Of a DNA stretch of 64,000 nucleotides, positions 1 through 8,744 are shown piece after piece. The DNA is from VRUE01 sp036271315 (lineage in GTDB: Bacteria > Actinomycetota > Thermoleophilia > Solirubrobacterales > 70-9). Numbering within the stretch: the first letter of the stretch is position 1; each line of letters starts with the position of its first letter. The notes beneath the pieces are model-generated. The model saw only the letters and a list, made by a program, of their open reading frames with translations. It was not told where the DNA came from and did not search any database. The DNA is taken from positions 62,001 through 126,000 of the forward strand of contig DATBAV010000042.1 in NCBI GenBank assembly GCA_036271315.1. The letters run 5' to 3'. Both the position numbers and the translations under genes were made by a program.

Positions 1-630
1 CGGCAGTGTCGGGATGACGAGCAGGCCAAGCGCTTCCAGGGCGGAGCTGAGGCCGAGGTTTTCGACCACACCGGAGATCAGGTTGATCTGTTCGGCCAGT
101 TCTTCGTTCTGGGTGCAGAGCGAGCTGACCAGCGGTAGGGCGTCCACCGTTTCGGTCAGATCGGTGTTGTTCAGCCCTTTGACCGTGTTGACCGCGCCGA
201 GCAGGTCGCCTTTGGTGAGCCCGCCGAGGACTTCTTCGAGGCCGTCGATCTTGAGGTTGAGCGAGGCGACCTGGGTTTTCAGGGCGACTTCGCCAGGGCT
301 AGGGGTGCCGTCGGTTCCGGCCTGTCCCTGCTGACCACTGCCAGACGAGCCGTTCTGGCCGGAACTACCGGACTGGCCGTTCTGGCCGGTGGCGCTCCAG
401 ACGACCTTGCGCTCGCCGCGCTTGCAGCGCGCCTTGGCCGCGACAACCCGCAGGTTGCCCTTCGGCTTGCCCTTGACCCGGTAACAGGCGTGGATCGTGC
501 CGTCCTTGCCCACGGGGGACGCAGCGGAGGCGCTTCCGCCAAGAGCCGCCAGCAGCATTGCTGCCGCCGCCAGCGCTACGAAGATGAATCGTGCTTTCAG
601 TCCTGCCTGAGGTACGGCGTATGAGTTCAT
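1..630 (-). CDS. secreted collagen-like head protein, C-terminus cut by window edge
   Basis: Frame open from ATG at 630 to the window edge, 210 codons visible. Residues about 12-37 are a signal peptide (Ala/Leu-rich core, small residues SASAAS at the end). Next comes DGTIHACYRVKGKPKGNL with Cys49 and Cys69, the head seen on many actinobacterial collagen-like surface proteins, then a Gly/Gln/Ser run (GQNGQSGSSGQNGSSG, about 82-100) in place of true Gly-X-Y repeats, then a Leu-rich helical part with one further Cys. Probably exported to the cell surface; function unknown. No clear ribosome binding site. The AT-rich 140 bp upstream probably holds its promoter and that of the divergent gene. Confidence 0.75.
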   Translation of the reverse strand, partial: MNSYAVPQAGLKARFIFVALAAAAMLLAALGGSASAASPVGKDGTIHACYRVKGKPKGNLRVVAAKARCKRGERKVVWSATGQNGQSGSSGQNGSSGSGQQGQAGTDGTPSPGEVALKTQVASLNLKIDGLEEVLGGLTKGDLLGAVNTVKGLNNTDLTETVDALPLVSSLCTQNEELAEQINLISGVVENLGLSSALEALGLLVIPTLP

Positions 631-773
631 GATCGGAACTTCGGCAAAGTTTTCGCTGAATACAAGTAATGCAATTGTTTGATCGACAGAAGCAGTACTT
701 AAAATTAAGTAGTTTATAGTGAAATTAATGAGTAATCAATAAACAAATTGTTTCTCACGTAGGCTTTCCGCCC
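631..773. promoter_or_regulatory. AT-rich divergent promoter region
   Basis: The stretch between the collagen-like gene and the divergent flavoenzyme gene is much richer in A and T than the rest of the window, especially 661-750 (runs such as AAAATTAAGTAGTTTATAGT). It must hold promoters for both genes. I cannot place a confident -35/-10 pair. Confidence 0.4.
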
Positions 774-1949
774 GTGGCCGACTTCGCCGACTACTACCGC
801 CAGATCTATGTCCTCGGCCTCGGCGGGGAGACCCCGAGCGTGCCCGTCTCTGTCGCCGAACTGGAGCGCCTCGCCGCCGAGACGATGGACGAGCGCGCCG
901 CCAACTACGTATTTGCCGGCGCCGGCAGCGAGGGCACGATGGACGCCAACCGCGAGGCCTTCCGGCGGCGGCAGATCGTGCCGCGGATGCTGCGCGACGT
1001 CTCCTCGCGCGATCTCTCAACCTCCCTGCTGGGCACGGCGATGCCGGCACCGCTGCTGCTGGCGCCGATCGGGGTGCAGAAGGTCGTCCACCCCGACGGC
1101 GAGCTTGCAACCGCCCGGGCGGCGGCGGCCCTCGGCCTACCGATGATCGCCAGCACCAACTCCCACTTCACGCTCGAGGAGATCGCCGAGGCGGGCGGTG
1201 ACGCGCCGCGCTGGTTCCAGCTCTACTGGCCCAACGACCGCGCCATCGCCGCCAGCTTCGTCGGCCGCGCCGAGTCGGCCGGCTACGGGGCGATCGTGCT
1301 CACCGTCGACACCTTCGTCCCGGGTTGGAAGCCGCGTGACCTGCAGCAGGCCTGGCTGCCCTTCCTCAACGGCATGGGGGTCGCCAACTACTTCCAGGAC
1401 CCGGTCTTCCGCGAAGGCCTCGAGAAGCCGCCGGAGGAGGACGTCGGCGGCGCCACCGGCCACTTCCTCGGCGTCCAGGCCAACCCCGCGCTGAGCTGGG
1501 ACGACCTCGCTTGGCTACGCGAGCAGACCGAGTTGCCGATCGTGATCAAGGGGATCCAGCACCCCGACGACGCACGCGAGGCGGCGGCCCGCGGCATCGA
1601 CGGCGTGATCGTCTCCAACCACGGCGGCCGCCAGGTCGACGGCGCGATCGGCGCGCTGGACGTACTGCCGGCGATCGCCGAGGCTGCCGACGACGAGCTC
1701 GCGGTCCTCTTCGACAGCGGCGTGCGCAGCGGCAGCGACGCGATCAAGGCGCTCGCCCTCGGCGCCGACGCCGTCTGCCTCGGCCGCCCCTATATCTGGG
1801 GCCTCGCCCTGGAGGGTCAACAGGGAGTCGAAACCGTGCTCAAGATGGTGCTGGCCGAGCTCGACCTGACGCTGGCGCTCTGTGGGTACACCGAGCCCAG
1901 CCAACTGGGCCCGGACGCGCTCTCTGAGACCCCGGACCTATCCCGGTAG
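774..1949 (+). CDS. FMN-dependent alpha-hydroxy acid oxidase, lactate 2-monooxygenase-like
   Basis: 391 aa, GTG start. Full-length (S)-2-hydroxy acid dehydrogenase TIM barrel: N-terminal FAGAGSEGTMDANREAF, LAPIGVQKVVHPDGE, QLYWPNDR, and catalytic His in SNHGGRQVDG near residue 280, followed by DSGVRSGSDAIKALALGA and LGRPYIWGLA for FMN phosphate binding. The insert AWLPFLNGMGVANYFQDPVF around residue 190 is typical of lactate 2-monooxygenase (lactate + O2 to acetate + CO2) rather than glycolate oxidase or L-lactate dehydrogenase. Substrate not proven. The last codons (DLSR-stop) lie inside the left arm of the inverted-arm element at 1931-2050. No clear Shine-Dalgarno sequence. Confidence 0.85.
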   Translation: MADFADYYRQIYVLGLGGETPSVPVSVAELERLAAETMDERAANYVFAGAGSEGTMDANREAFRRRQIVPRMLRDVSSRDLSTSLLGTAMPAPLLLAPIGVQKVVHPDGELATARAAAALGLPMIASTNSHFTLEEIAEAGGDAPRWFQLYWPNDRAIAASFVGRAESAGYGAIVLTVDTFVPGWKPRDLQQAWLPFLNGMGVANYFQDPVFREGLEKPPEEDVGGATGHFLGVQANPALSWDDLAWLREQTELPIVIKGIQHPDDAREAAARGIDGVIVSNHGGRQVDGAIGALDVLPAIAEAADDELAVLFDSGVRSGSDAIKALALGADAVCLGRPYIWGLALEGQQGVETVLKMVLAELDLTLALCGYTEPSQLGPDALSETPDLSR

Positions 1950-2050
1950 GGGTTTCACTTAACTTTTTGGGTGGGGACGGGGTTGCTGGCGCCACTGGGT
2001 TGGCGGCCAAAAAGCACAAGACGTTTCACCCCTACCGGGATAGGTCCGGG
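1931..2050. repeat. inverted-arm element, family 1, copy A (23+74+23 bp)
   Basis: Perfect 23-bp inverted arms (1931-1953 and 2028-2050) enclose a 74-bp core. The core closely matches the core of 40244-40363: shared CACTTAACTTTTT, GGTGGGG, CTGGCGCC, AAAAAG and CAAGACGTT. The arms are different from those of the other copy. Inside, CTTTTTGG (1963-1970) pairs with CCAAAAAG (2007-2014); the other copy has CTTTTTCG/CGAAAAAG, a compensatory change. A direct repeat GTTTCAC lies at 1952-1958 and 2023-2029. The left arm covers the last codons and TAG stop of the flavoenzyme; the right arm ends 7 bp before the convergent permease stop. It could act as a bidirectional terminator, but the shared core and equal sizes suggest a defined element. 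Confidence 0.85.
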
Positions 2051-2056
2051 CGGCGG

Positions 2057-2917
2057 TCAAAGGTCGCGTCGGGAGAAGGCTGCCGCAGCAATTGCGAGCA
2101 CCCCCGCGGTGTAGATGAAGGCCCAGATGATTAGACCCGGGCTTGCCGCTTCGGAGCCGCCGAAGGGGCCCAGTTGGAGGACGACGCCGGTAAGGCCGGA
2201 GGTGTTGGAGATCAGGGCGTGCAGGCTGGCGGCGTAGAGGCCCTCGAAGGGGAGGACCCAACTGGCGGTGTGGCCGATCGAGTGCAGGGTGGCGGAGTTG
2301 ATCGCGTGGCCGATCTGGGCCAGCAGGCCGGCGGTGAGGCCGGCGCCGTAGACCATGAAGACGACGATCCCCTGCGCCGTCACCGATAGGAAAGTCGAGA
2401 CCAGCAGCGAGAGCGCGGCGACGATCGCCACCGCCAGCGCAAGGGCAAGGGCTGGGCCGAGCAGGTGGTCGGGCGCCCAGTGCCCGGCCTGCCAGGTGAT
2501 CGCCAGCGCGGCCCCATAGACGGCGAGCACGTAGGCGGCGGCGAGGCCGGCGGCGGCGAGGTAGCGCGAGAGCATCAGCGTCGTGCGACCGATCGGCCGC
2601 ACGACCAGCGGCTGCAGCAGGCCGCTCTCGGCGTCCCCGCGCACGATCCCCAACGTAAGGAATACGGCGAGCACCGAGCCGAGGAAGAGCGTGGTGAACA
2701 TCGCCATGCCGAAGATCGTCGCGCCGGTGAAGGCCTTGGGATCGAGGATCTTCGCTTCGCCTTCCGCGAAGCCGCCGGCATCGCGGAAGGCGAAGTGGGC
2801 CCCGACCCCGTAGAGCGCTAGGAAGCCGAGCGAGAGCAGCAACACGGCGAGGAAGACGCGGCGGCGCAGGCCCTCGCGGAGGGCGTAGCCGATCACGGTT
2901 GAGACCGAACGCAGCAT
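2057..2917 (-). CDS. ABC-2 type transporter permease
   Basis: 286 aa integral membrane protein with about six hydrophobic segments (for example VFLAVLLLSLGFLALYGVG, LFLGSVLAVFLTLGIVRG, ALSLLVSTFLSVTAQGIVVF, and a C-terminal LIIWAFIYTAGVLAIAAAAF). The pattern of an early large extracytoplasmic loop followed by RGDAESGLLQPLVVRPIGR is that of ABC-2 family permeases. Its start is 4 bp downstream of the ATPase gene, so the two form one exporter. Substrate unknown; the co-transcribed metG gives no clue. Confidence 0.85.
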   Translation of the reverse strand: MLRSVSTVIGYALREGLRRRVFLAVLLLSLGFLALYGVGAHFAFRDAGGFAEGEAKILDPKAFTGATIFGMAMFTTLFLGSVLAVFLTLGIVRGDAESGLLQPLVVRPIGRTTLMLSRYLAAAGLAAAYVLAVYGAALAITWQAGHWAPDHLLGPALALALAVAIVAALSLLVSTFLSVTAQGIVVFMVYGAGLTAGLLAQIGHAINSATLHSIGHTASWVLPFEGLYAASLHALISNTSGLTGVVLQLGPFGGSEAASPGLIIWAFIYTAGVLAIAAAAFSRRDL

Positions 2918-2921
2918 CGGC

Positions 2922-3764
2922 TCAGCCCGTCCGGCCCCGCACGGCCTCGAGGTAGACGTCCTCGAGCGTGCTGCTCAGCACCTCGACCCGGTGGATGCGC
3001 TCGCCCTCGGCGACAAGCCGCGCAACGATCTCCGGCGCCTGCTCGTGCCCGGCGCCCTCGAAGAGCCGAACCCCGTTCGCGGTCTCGACCTCGACCCCTC
3101 GCGGGCGCTCCAGGTCGACCGGGCGCCCCTCGCGGACCAGCTTTCCGTCGGCGATGATCGCCACCCGGTCGCAGACCAGCTCGACCTCGCTCAGCAGGTG
3201 CGAGTTGAGCAGCACGGCGACGTCGCGGCGGCGCAGCTCTTCGAGCAGGCCGCGGACGATCCGCCTGCCGACCGGATCGAGCGCGCTGGTCGGCTCGTCG
3301 AGCAGGAGCAACCGCGGCGATCCGACCAGGGCTTGGGCGATGCCCAGGCGCTGCTGCATCCCCTTCGACATCGTCTCTACCCGCGTGTCGGCGGCGTGAC
3401 TCAGCTCGACCAGCGCGAGCAGCTCGGCGCGCTCGCTTGCTCCGCCGGCCGAGCCGCAGAGCCGCTGGTGCAGTTGCAACAGCTCCTCGGCCGAGCACCA
3501 GCCGGGGAAGCGGAAGAGCTCGGCGAGGTAGCCGATCGCGGCCCGCGCCGGGGGCGAACCGGCTGGCTGACCCAGCACCTCGACGCTGCCGCCGCTGGGC
3601 CTTACCAACCCGCAGGCGATCTTGGTCAGGGTCGACTTGCCGGCCCCGTTGGGCCCGAGTAGGCCGAGCAGCTCGCCCGCACCGACCTCGAGATCGACCC
3701 CAACCAGTGCTTCCTTGCCGCGGTAGGACTTGCGTAGGGCGCGGGCGGCGAGGACCGCCGCCAC
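2922..3764 (-). CDS. ABC transporter ATP-binding protein
   Basis: 280 aa. Walker A GPNGAGKST (37-45), signature-like MSKGMQQRLGIAQAL, Walker B LLLLDEPTSALDP, and a C-terminal extension typical of ABC-2 exporter ATPases. GTG start overlaps the metG stop by one base (TAGTG), indicating translational coupling, and the permease follows within 4 bp. It would power export by the neighbouring permease at the inner face of the membrane. The substrate cannot be told from sequence. Confidence 0.9.
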   Translation of the reverse strand: MAAVLAARALRKSYRGKEALVGVDLEVGAGELLGLLGPNGAGKSTLTKIACGLVRPSGGSVEVLGQPAGSPPARAAIGYLAELFRFPGWCSAEELLQLHQRLCGSAGGASERAELLALVELSHAADTRVETMSKGMQQRLGIAQALVGSPRLLLLDEPTSALDPVGRRIVRGLLEELRRRDVAVLLNSHLLSEVELVCDRVAIIADGKLVREGRPVDLERPRGVEVETANGVRLFEGAGHEQAPEIVARLVAEGERIHRVEVLSSTLEDVYLEAVRGRTG

Positions 3765-5281
3765 TAGGCCGGCGTCTCGATCTTGGGGAAGAGCGGCGGC
3801 ACCCGCTCGACGCTCTGGCCGCCCGGGCGCGAGCCAAGTTCGGCGAGAGCGCTGCCCTCTTCGGCGAGCGCCGCGAGCAGGGTCTCACTCGTCTGCGGCA
3901 GGTATGGAACGAGCAGCAGCGTCGTCACCCGCAGCCCCTCGACCAGGTTGTAGAGAACCTCGTCGAGGCGCTCGGGATCGGCCTCGTCCTTGGCCAGCAC
4001 CCAGGGCTGCGTCTCCTCGACGTAGCGGTTGAGCCGCCGCACCAGCGTCCAGGCCACCTCCAGCGCTTGGGTCAGCTCAGCCCGGTCGAGCAGCTCGCTG
4101 AAGCGGGGCACGACGCCTTCGAAGTCCTCGGCGAGCACGGCGTCGACGGCCGCCACCGGCACCGTGCCGGCGCGGTAGCGCTCGACCATCGCCAGCACGC
4201 GGCTGGCGAGGTTGCCGTAGTCGTTGGCGAGCTCGGTCTCGTAGCGGGACTCGAAGCCGGCGGTCGAGATCGAGCCGTCCTGGCCGAAGCTGACCTCGCG
4301 GAAGAGGTAGAAGCGCAGCGCGTCGGCGCCGAATCGGTCGATCACCTCGAAGGGGTCAAGCACGTTGCCAAGCGACTTCGACATCTTCTTCTCGCCCATC
4401 AGCAGGTAGCCGTGAATCGTCATCCGCTGCGGCGGCTCGAGGTCGGCGGCGAGGCACAGCGCGGGCCAGATCACCGCGTGGAACTTGAGGATGTCCTTGG
4501 CCAGCACGTGCAGGGTCGCCGGCCAGTAGCGCTCGCTCAGGTCCTCGCCCTCGCGGGCGAAGGTCAGCGCCGTGACGTAGTTGAGCAGCGCGTCAAACCA
4601 GACGTACATCCGCTGCTCGGGATCCCAGGGCAGCGGCAGCCCCCATTTCAGCGTCGGCCGCGAGAGCGATACGTCTTCGAGGCCGCCCTTGATGAAGGAG
4701 ACCGCCTCGTTGCGGCGGAAGTCCGGGACGACGAAGTCGGGCCGCGCCGCATACAGCTCTTCGAGCTGGGCCTGGAAGGCGGAGAGGCGGAAGAACCAGT
4801 TCTCCTCTCGGACCTTCTCCAACGGGATCTCGTGGATCGGGCAGGTGTTGCCGGGCCCGAGCTCGCGCTCGGTCTTGAAGTCGGCGCAGCGCGGGCAATA
4901 CCAGCCTTCGTAAGTGCCCTTGCTGACCCAGCCGTTGTCGTAGACCCGCTGGATGATCTCCGCCACCTTCGCCTCGTGCCGCGGGTCCGAGGTGCGGATG
5001 AAGAAGTCATTGGTGGCACCGATGATCGGCCCCAACGCCTCGAACTTGGCCGCGTTGCGATCGGCCAGCTCCTGCGGCGAGATCCCCTCCCGCTCCGCCG
5101 CCGTCTCGATCGGCTCCCCATGCTCATCGGTGCCGGTGAGGAAGAAGACATCCTCTCCCCGCTGGCGCATGTGCCGAGCCAGCACGTCGGCAGCCATCGT
5201 CGAATACGCGTGCCCGAGATGCGGCTCCGCGTTGACGTAATAGATCGGGGTGGTTATGAAGAAGCTTTTGTCTTCAGCCAT
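3764..5281 (-). CDS. metG: methionyl-tRNA synthetase
   Basis: 505 aa class I synthetase. HIGH motif as HLGHAY (21-26), KMSKS as KKMSKSLGN near residue 300, and the zinc-knuckle region WYCPRC (only one Cys pair, a metG1-type knuckle). The anticodon-binding helical domain follows (ETQPWVLAKD). It ends without the C-terminal tRNA-binding domain, as in the short bacterial form. It attaches Met to tRNA-Met in the cytoplasm. First gene of a run with the ABC exporter pair. Confidence 0.95.
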   Translation of the reverse strand: MAEDKSFFITTPIYYVNAEPHLGHAYSTMAADVLARHMRQRGEDVFFLTGTDEHGEPIETAAEREGISPQELADRNAAKFEALGPIIGATNDFFIRTSDPRHEAKVAEIIQRVYDNGWVSKGTYEGWYCPRCADFKTERELGPGNTCPIHEIPLEKVREENWFFRLSAFQAQLEELYAARPDFVVPDFRRNEAVSFIKGGLEDVSLSRPTLKWGLPLPWDPEQRMYVWFDALLNYVTALTFAREGEDLSERYWPATLHVLAKDILKFHAVIWPALCLAADLEPPQRMTIHGYLLMGEKKMSKSLGNVLDPFEVIDRFGADALRFYLFREVSFGQDGSISTAGFESRYETELANDYGNLASRVLAMVERYRAGTVPVAAVDAVLAEDFEGVVPRFSELLDRAELTQALEVAWTLVRRLNRYVEETQPWVLAKDEADPERLDEVLYNLVEGLRVTTLLLVPYLPQTSETLLAALAEEGSALAELGSRPGGQSVERVPPLFPKIETPA

Positions 5282-5349
5282 GCGGCTCGCACGCTAGCAA
5301 CGCGGGCTTCGACTGAAATCCATCCACAAACGAGCGCGATCGCTCAAAC

Positions 5350-5589
5350 TCAACCATTTGCTTTGCGTAGCTCGACTTCACAGCTACTCAATGCAGCCGC
5401 CCTAACGGACGCATTCTCAGAGATATTGCCTATCAGTGCCTTTGCAACAGCTGGCACTGTCGGCTCAGCATCCAGCTCCTTTGCAGCGTGATCAATCTTG
5501 ATCCCACGACACATCCCGCGAGCCCACTCTTCCATTGCTTTTGCATCTTCGGAGTCAATGAACCGACCGGAAAGACCACTATGCGTCAC
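5350..5589 (-). CDS. small hypothetical protein
   Basis: 79 aa, GTG start at 5589 with a strong AGGAGG about 11 bases upstream, which supports a real gene. The sequence (SGRFIDSEDAKAMEEWARG, HAAKELDAEPTVPAVAKALIG) is soluble, mixed-charge and mainly helical. I recognise no family. The surrounding 5282-5650 region is visibly less GC-rich than its neighbours, which may mean acquired DNA. It sits alone between metG and rsmI on the same strand. Confidence 0.6.
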   Translation of the reverse strand: MTHSGLSGRFIDSEDAKAMEEWARGMCRGIKIDHAAKELDAEPTVPAVAKALIGNISENASVRAAALSSCEVELRKANG

Positions 5590-5650
5590 GTTTTCTTTGA
5601 CCTCCTCCTTGAGCCACTGAACTCCAAGTGTTAACCATCACTCCCAAGCC

Positions 5651-6478
5651 CTAACGACGCGGCTCGCGGCCCGTAAGCGCTCGGTAGAGATCGTTCGCAC
5701 GAGTGCCGGTGAGGGCGGCGACGACGCTGGCGGCGGCACGGGGGCGGGCGCCGGACTGGACCAGGTGGCGGAGGGCGTCGACGGCGAAGCCGACGTCGCG
5801 GTCGTGCTCCTCGGCGGCGGCGGGGGCGATCACGAGGACGATCTCGCCCTTGACGTCGCCGCGGAAGCGGCGGGCAAGTTCGGCCAGGGAGCCGCGGGAG
5901 ACTTCCTCGTGCATCTTGGTCATCTCGCGACAGACAGCGGCGGGACGGTCGGGGGCGATTGCCGCCAGCGCCGCCAGCGACTCCCCCACCCGGCGCGGCG
6001 ACTCGAAGGCGATCACGGTCTCGGCCGAGCGCAGCACGCGCTCCATCTCGCCCGAGCGCTTCGGCAGGAAGCCCTCGAAGCGCCAGCGGTCGGTGGGCAG
6101 GCCGGAGGCGACCAGGGCCACCGGCACCACCGAGGGGCCGGGCAGCACGGTGATGTCGAGGTCGCGTTCGATGCAGCGGCGGATCAGCTTGTAGCCGGGG
6201 TCCGAGACTGCGGGCATGCCGGCGTCGGAGACGAGGGCGACGATGTCGCCGCGCTCGATCCGTTGCGCCAGCTCGGTCGCCCGTGGCCCTTCGTTGCCCT
6301 CGTGGTTGGAGATCAGCGGCGGCGCCGGGCGGATGCCGAGCTTGTCGAGCAGGCCACCCGTCCTGCGCGTGTCCTCGCAGGCGATCCAGTCAGCGGCGAC
6401 GAGCGCTTCGCGGACCCGCACCGTGATGTCATCGAGGTTTCCGATCGGGGTCGGGCAGACGATCAGCTCGCCGGGCAT
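5651..6478 (-). CDS. rsmI: 16S rRNA 2'-O-methyltransferase RsmI
   Basis: 275 aa, the family's usual length. N-terminal VCPTPIGNLDDIT (7-19), CEDTRRT, LISNHEGNE, ALVSDAGMPAVSDPGYKL and LPGPSVVPVALVASGLPTDRWRFEGFLP are hallmark RsmI segments. It methylates the ribose of C1402 in 16S rRNA using S-adenosylmethionine. The ATG overlaps the upstream kinase stop by one base (6478), so the two are coupled. Confidence 0.95.
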   Translation of the reverse strand: MPGELIVCPTPIGNLDDITVRVREALVAADWIACEDTRRTGGLLDKLGIRPAPPLISNHEGNEGPRATELAQRIERGDIVALVSDAGMPAVSDPGYKLIRRCIERDLDITVLPGPSVVPVALVASGLPTDRWRFEGFLPKRSGEMERVLRSAETVIAFESPRRVGESLAALAAIAPDRPAAVCREMTKMHEEVSRGSLAELARRFRGDVKGEIVLVIAPAAAEEHDRDVGFAVDALRHLVQSGARPRAAASVVAALTGTRANDLYRALTGREPRR

Positions 6479-7440
6479 CAGCCCTGCCCCTGCTCCAGCT
6501 CGATCCGCGCCATCGCGGCGGCGCCGATCATGCCGGCGTCCGAGCCGAGCTCGGCCGCGACCACGGGGATCTTCTTCATCGGCGGCAACGCCCGCTCCGC
6601 CAGCACCCGCCGGGCAGGATCGAGCAGCAAGTCGCCGGCGGCGATCACGCCACCGCCGATGACGAAGACTTCCGGCTCGAAGATGTTGGCGAAGCTGGTC
6701 AGGGCGACGCCGAGCCGCGAGCCGATCAGGTCGAAGACGCCGCGCGCGGTCGCGTCGCCGGAGAGCGCCACCTCAGTGACGACCTTGCCGTCGATCGTCT
6801 CGCCGTCAGCGAGCATCGCGCCGAGGGCGGAGTCGGGCTCGCGCTCGGCGGCTGCCCGGCCCTCGCGGCCCAGCGCCGTCCCGGAGGCCAGCGTCTCGAC
6901 GCAGCCGCGCCCCGGGCAGTTGCCCTGACAGGGCGGCCCGTTCATGTCGATCACCGTGTGGCCGAGCTCGGACCCGGCGCCGGTGGAGCCACGGAAGATC
7001 TCGCCGTTCAAGATCAAGCCCCCGCCGATCCCGGTGCCGATCGTCAGCATCACCGCGTTTTCAGCGCCTCGCGCCGCTCCGTAGAGGTGCTCGGCCAGCG
7101 CCGCCACGGTGGCGTCGTTGTCGACGAAGATCGGCAGGCCGGTACGCTCGCCGATCAGGTCGCGGATCGGCAGGTTCTCCAGCGGCAGGTTGACCGCGGA
7201 GACCGCGATCCCCTTGTCGTGGTTGATCGTCGCCGGAATGCCGAGGCCGACCGCCGCGGCGCCGGGGCACTTCCCCCGCGCCTCTTGGATCTCGCGCACC
7301 AGCAGCTCGACCAACTCGTCCCCGGTATGACCCGTGGAGGCCTCGCGGCTCTCCCAGAGCACCTTCGAATCGGGATCGAGGACGCCGAGCAGCATCTTCG
7401 TGCCGCCCAGGTCAACGCCGATGATTTCCCCTGCACTCAT
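6478..7440 (-). CDS. ROK family glucokinase
   Basis: 320 aa. ATP-binding VDLGGTKMLLG (9-19), sugar-binding DNDATVAALAE, GTGIGGGLILNG, HTVID, and the ROK zinc motif CQGNCPGRGCVET near residues 176-188 with its Cys residues kept. No N-terminal HTH, so a kinase rather than a repressor. Predicted to phosphorylate glucose, the first step of glycolysis. Stop overlaps rsmI start. Promoter shared with the divergent LCP gene in the 65-bp gap. Confidence 0.9.
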   Translation of the reverse strand: MSAGEIIGVDLGGTKMLLGVLDPDSKVLWESREASTGHTGDELVELLVREIQEARGKCPGAAAVGLGIPATINHDKGIAVSAVNLPLENLPIRDLIGERTGLPIFVDNDATVAALAEHLYGAARGAENAVMLTIGTGIGGGLILNGEIFRGSTGAGSELGHTVIDMNGPPCQGNCPGRGCVETLASGTALGREGRAAAEREPDSALGAMLADGETIDGKVVTEVALSGDATARGVFDLIGSRLGVALTSFANIFEPEVFVIGGGVIAAGDLLLDPARRVLAERALPPMKKIPVVAAELGSDAGMIGAAAMARIELEQGQG

Positions 7441-7505
7441 ACGAGCTTCAGGGCAGGGTAGAGGCGGGCGACCGCGGGCATCGGCATGATTCCCGGCAGT
7501 CTTTC

Positions 7506-8738
7506 ATGGCCGACAATGGCGAGCAGCAGCCCTCCGGGCCGCCCGAGTACAAGGTCTACCGGTCCCGGAAGGGCCGCTTGTCCGGGTTGCGGTCCCCAGA
7601 TCTCTCAGGACTCAGGGAGCGGACCCCGCGCGCGCCGAAGTGGTGGCGGCGCGACAAGGAGCCGAAGCCCGAGCGCACCGGGCCGCCCCGCCGCTGGACC
7701 GCCAAGCGAGTGCTCAAGTGGGTCGGGATCGCCGCCCTGGGCTGGATCGTGCTCAGCTTCCTCGCCTTCGCCGTCTCCGCCCAGCTGCAGTCCTTCAAGC
7801 TCTCCAGCGAAGCCAAGGACGCCCTGCACGGCAACCCCTTCCTGCTGCCCAGCGCCCAGACGATCCTCGTCCTCGGCACCGACGCGCGGCCGCCCGACAC
7901 CAAGGGAACCGGCGCACCCTCGCAGAAGTGCTTCGAACAGCAGGCCCACGGCGACGCGCCGCACGACGGCTGCGAAGACGGGCAGTTCCGCGCCGACACC
8001 CTGATGCTGATCCGCGCCGGCGGCGGCGCCTTCCGCAAACTCTCGATCCCGCGCGACAGCTACGCAGAAATCCCCGGCCAGAGCCCTCAGAAAATCAACG
8101 CCGCCTTCGCCTTCGGCGGCGCCAAGGCCCAGATCGAAGCGGTCGAAAACTTCCTCAACATCCAGATCGACCACGTGGCGATCGTCGACTTCACCGGCTT
8201 CGAAGACCTGATCGACGCCGTCGGCGGGATCGAAGTCGACGTCCCACACAAGCTCTGCGCCGACATCTCCGGCGGCGCCGGCGGCGGCCAGGGCGGCGTC
8301 ACCCTGCGCCTGCACAAGGGCGAGAACACGCTCGACGGTGAAAAGGCCCTCGCCTACTCGCGGGTGCGCGAGCCGAGCGAATGCCCCGGGCCCGGCAAGA
8401 GCGCCTACTCGTTCGGCTACAACGACTTCCAGCGCGCCCAGGCCCAGCAACGCGTAATCAACGGGATCAAGAGCCGGCTCACCGACCCGCTGCGCCTCCC
8501 CTACAACTTCATTCACGGCCCGATCATCGGCTGGGAGGCGCCCAAAGCCTTCGTCAGCGACATGGGCTTCCTGACCATGCCGCAGCTGATCCTCTCGGCT
8601 GCGATCGGCGGCAGCGCCCCGACCGACGTCCTCTGCGCCGGCGCCCACTCGGGCTGCGAACTCGACGGCCCCGAAGGCAGCGTCGTCGTGCCGGAGGCGA
8701 CCCGGCGCCGCGCCGTGCACCACCTGCTCAACGGCTAG
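7506..8738 (+). CDS. LytR-CpsA-Psr (LCP) family cell wall glycopolymer ligase
   Basis: 410 aa. Basic cytoplasmic N-terminus (about 1-70), one membrane segment around 75-95 (ALGWIVLSFLAFAVSAQ), then an extracytoplasmic LCP domain starting ILVLGTDARP with RADTLMLIR, KLSIPRDSYAEIPG, KINAAFAFGG and AYSRVREPSEC. The Arg/Asp residues that bind polyprenyl pyrophosphate are present. LCP enzymes transfer secondary polymers onto peptidoglycan. Extra Cys residues (CFEQQAHGDAPHDGCEDG) suggest disulfides outside the cell. The gene ends into a hairpin shared with the convergent FmdB gene. Confidence 0.9.
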   Translation: MADNGEQQPSGPPEYKVYRSRKGRLSGLRSPDLSGLRERTPRAPKWWRRDKEPKPERTGPPRRWTAKRVLKWVGIAALGWIVLSFLAFAVSAQLQSFKLSSEAKDALHGNPFLLPSAQTILVLGTDARPPDTKGTGAPSQKCFEQQAHGDAPHDGCEDGQFRADTLMLIRAGGGAFRKLSIPRDSYAEIPGQSPQKINAAFAFGGAKAQIEAVENFLNIQIDHVAIVDFTGFEDLIDAVGGIEVDVPHKLCADISGGAGGGQGGVTLRLHKGENTLDGEKALAYSRVREPSECPGPGKSAYSFGYNDFQRAQAQQRVINGIKSRLTDPLRLPYNFIHGPIIGWEAPKAFVSDMGFLTMPQLILSAAIGGSAPTDVLCAGAHSGCELDGPEGSVVVPEATRRRAVHHLLNG

Positions 8739-8744
8739 CGTCGC

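Noticed and set aside
1931..2050. Interpretation of the inverted-arm elements as plain rho-independent terminators
   Set aside because: No T tracts follow, the cores are conserved between copies with equal lengths, and copy B lies between divergent genes. A terminator role for some copies stays possible.
3437..5491. Long plus-strand frame over the ABC ATPase and metG
   Set aside because: Antisense shadow; minus-strand products are unambiguous.
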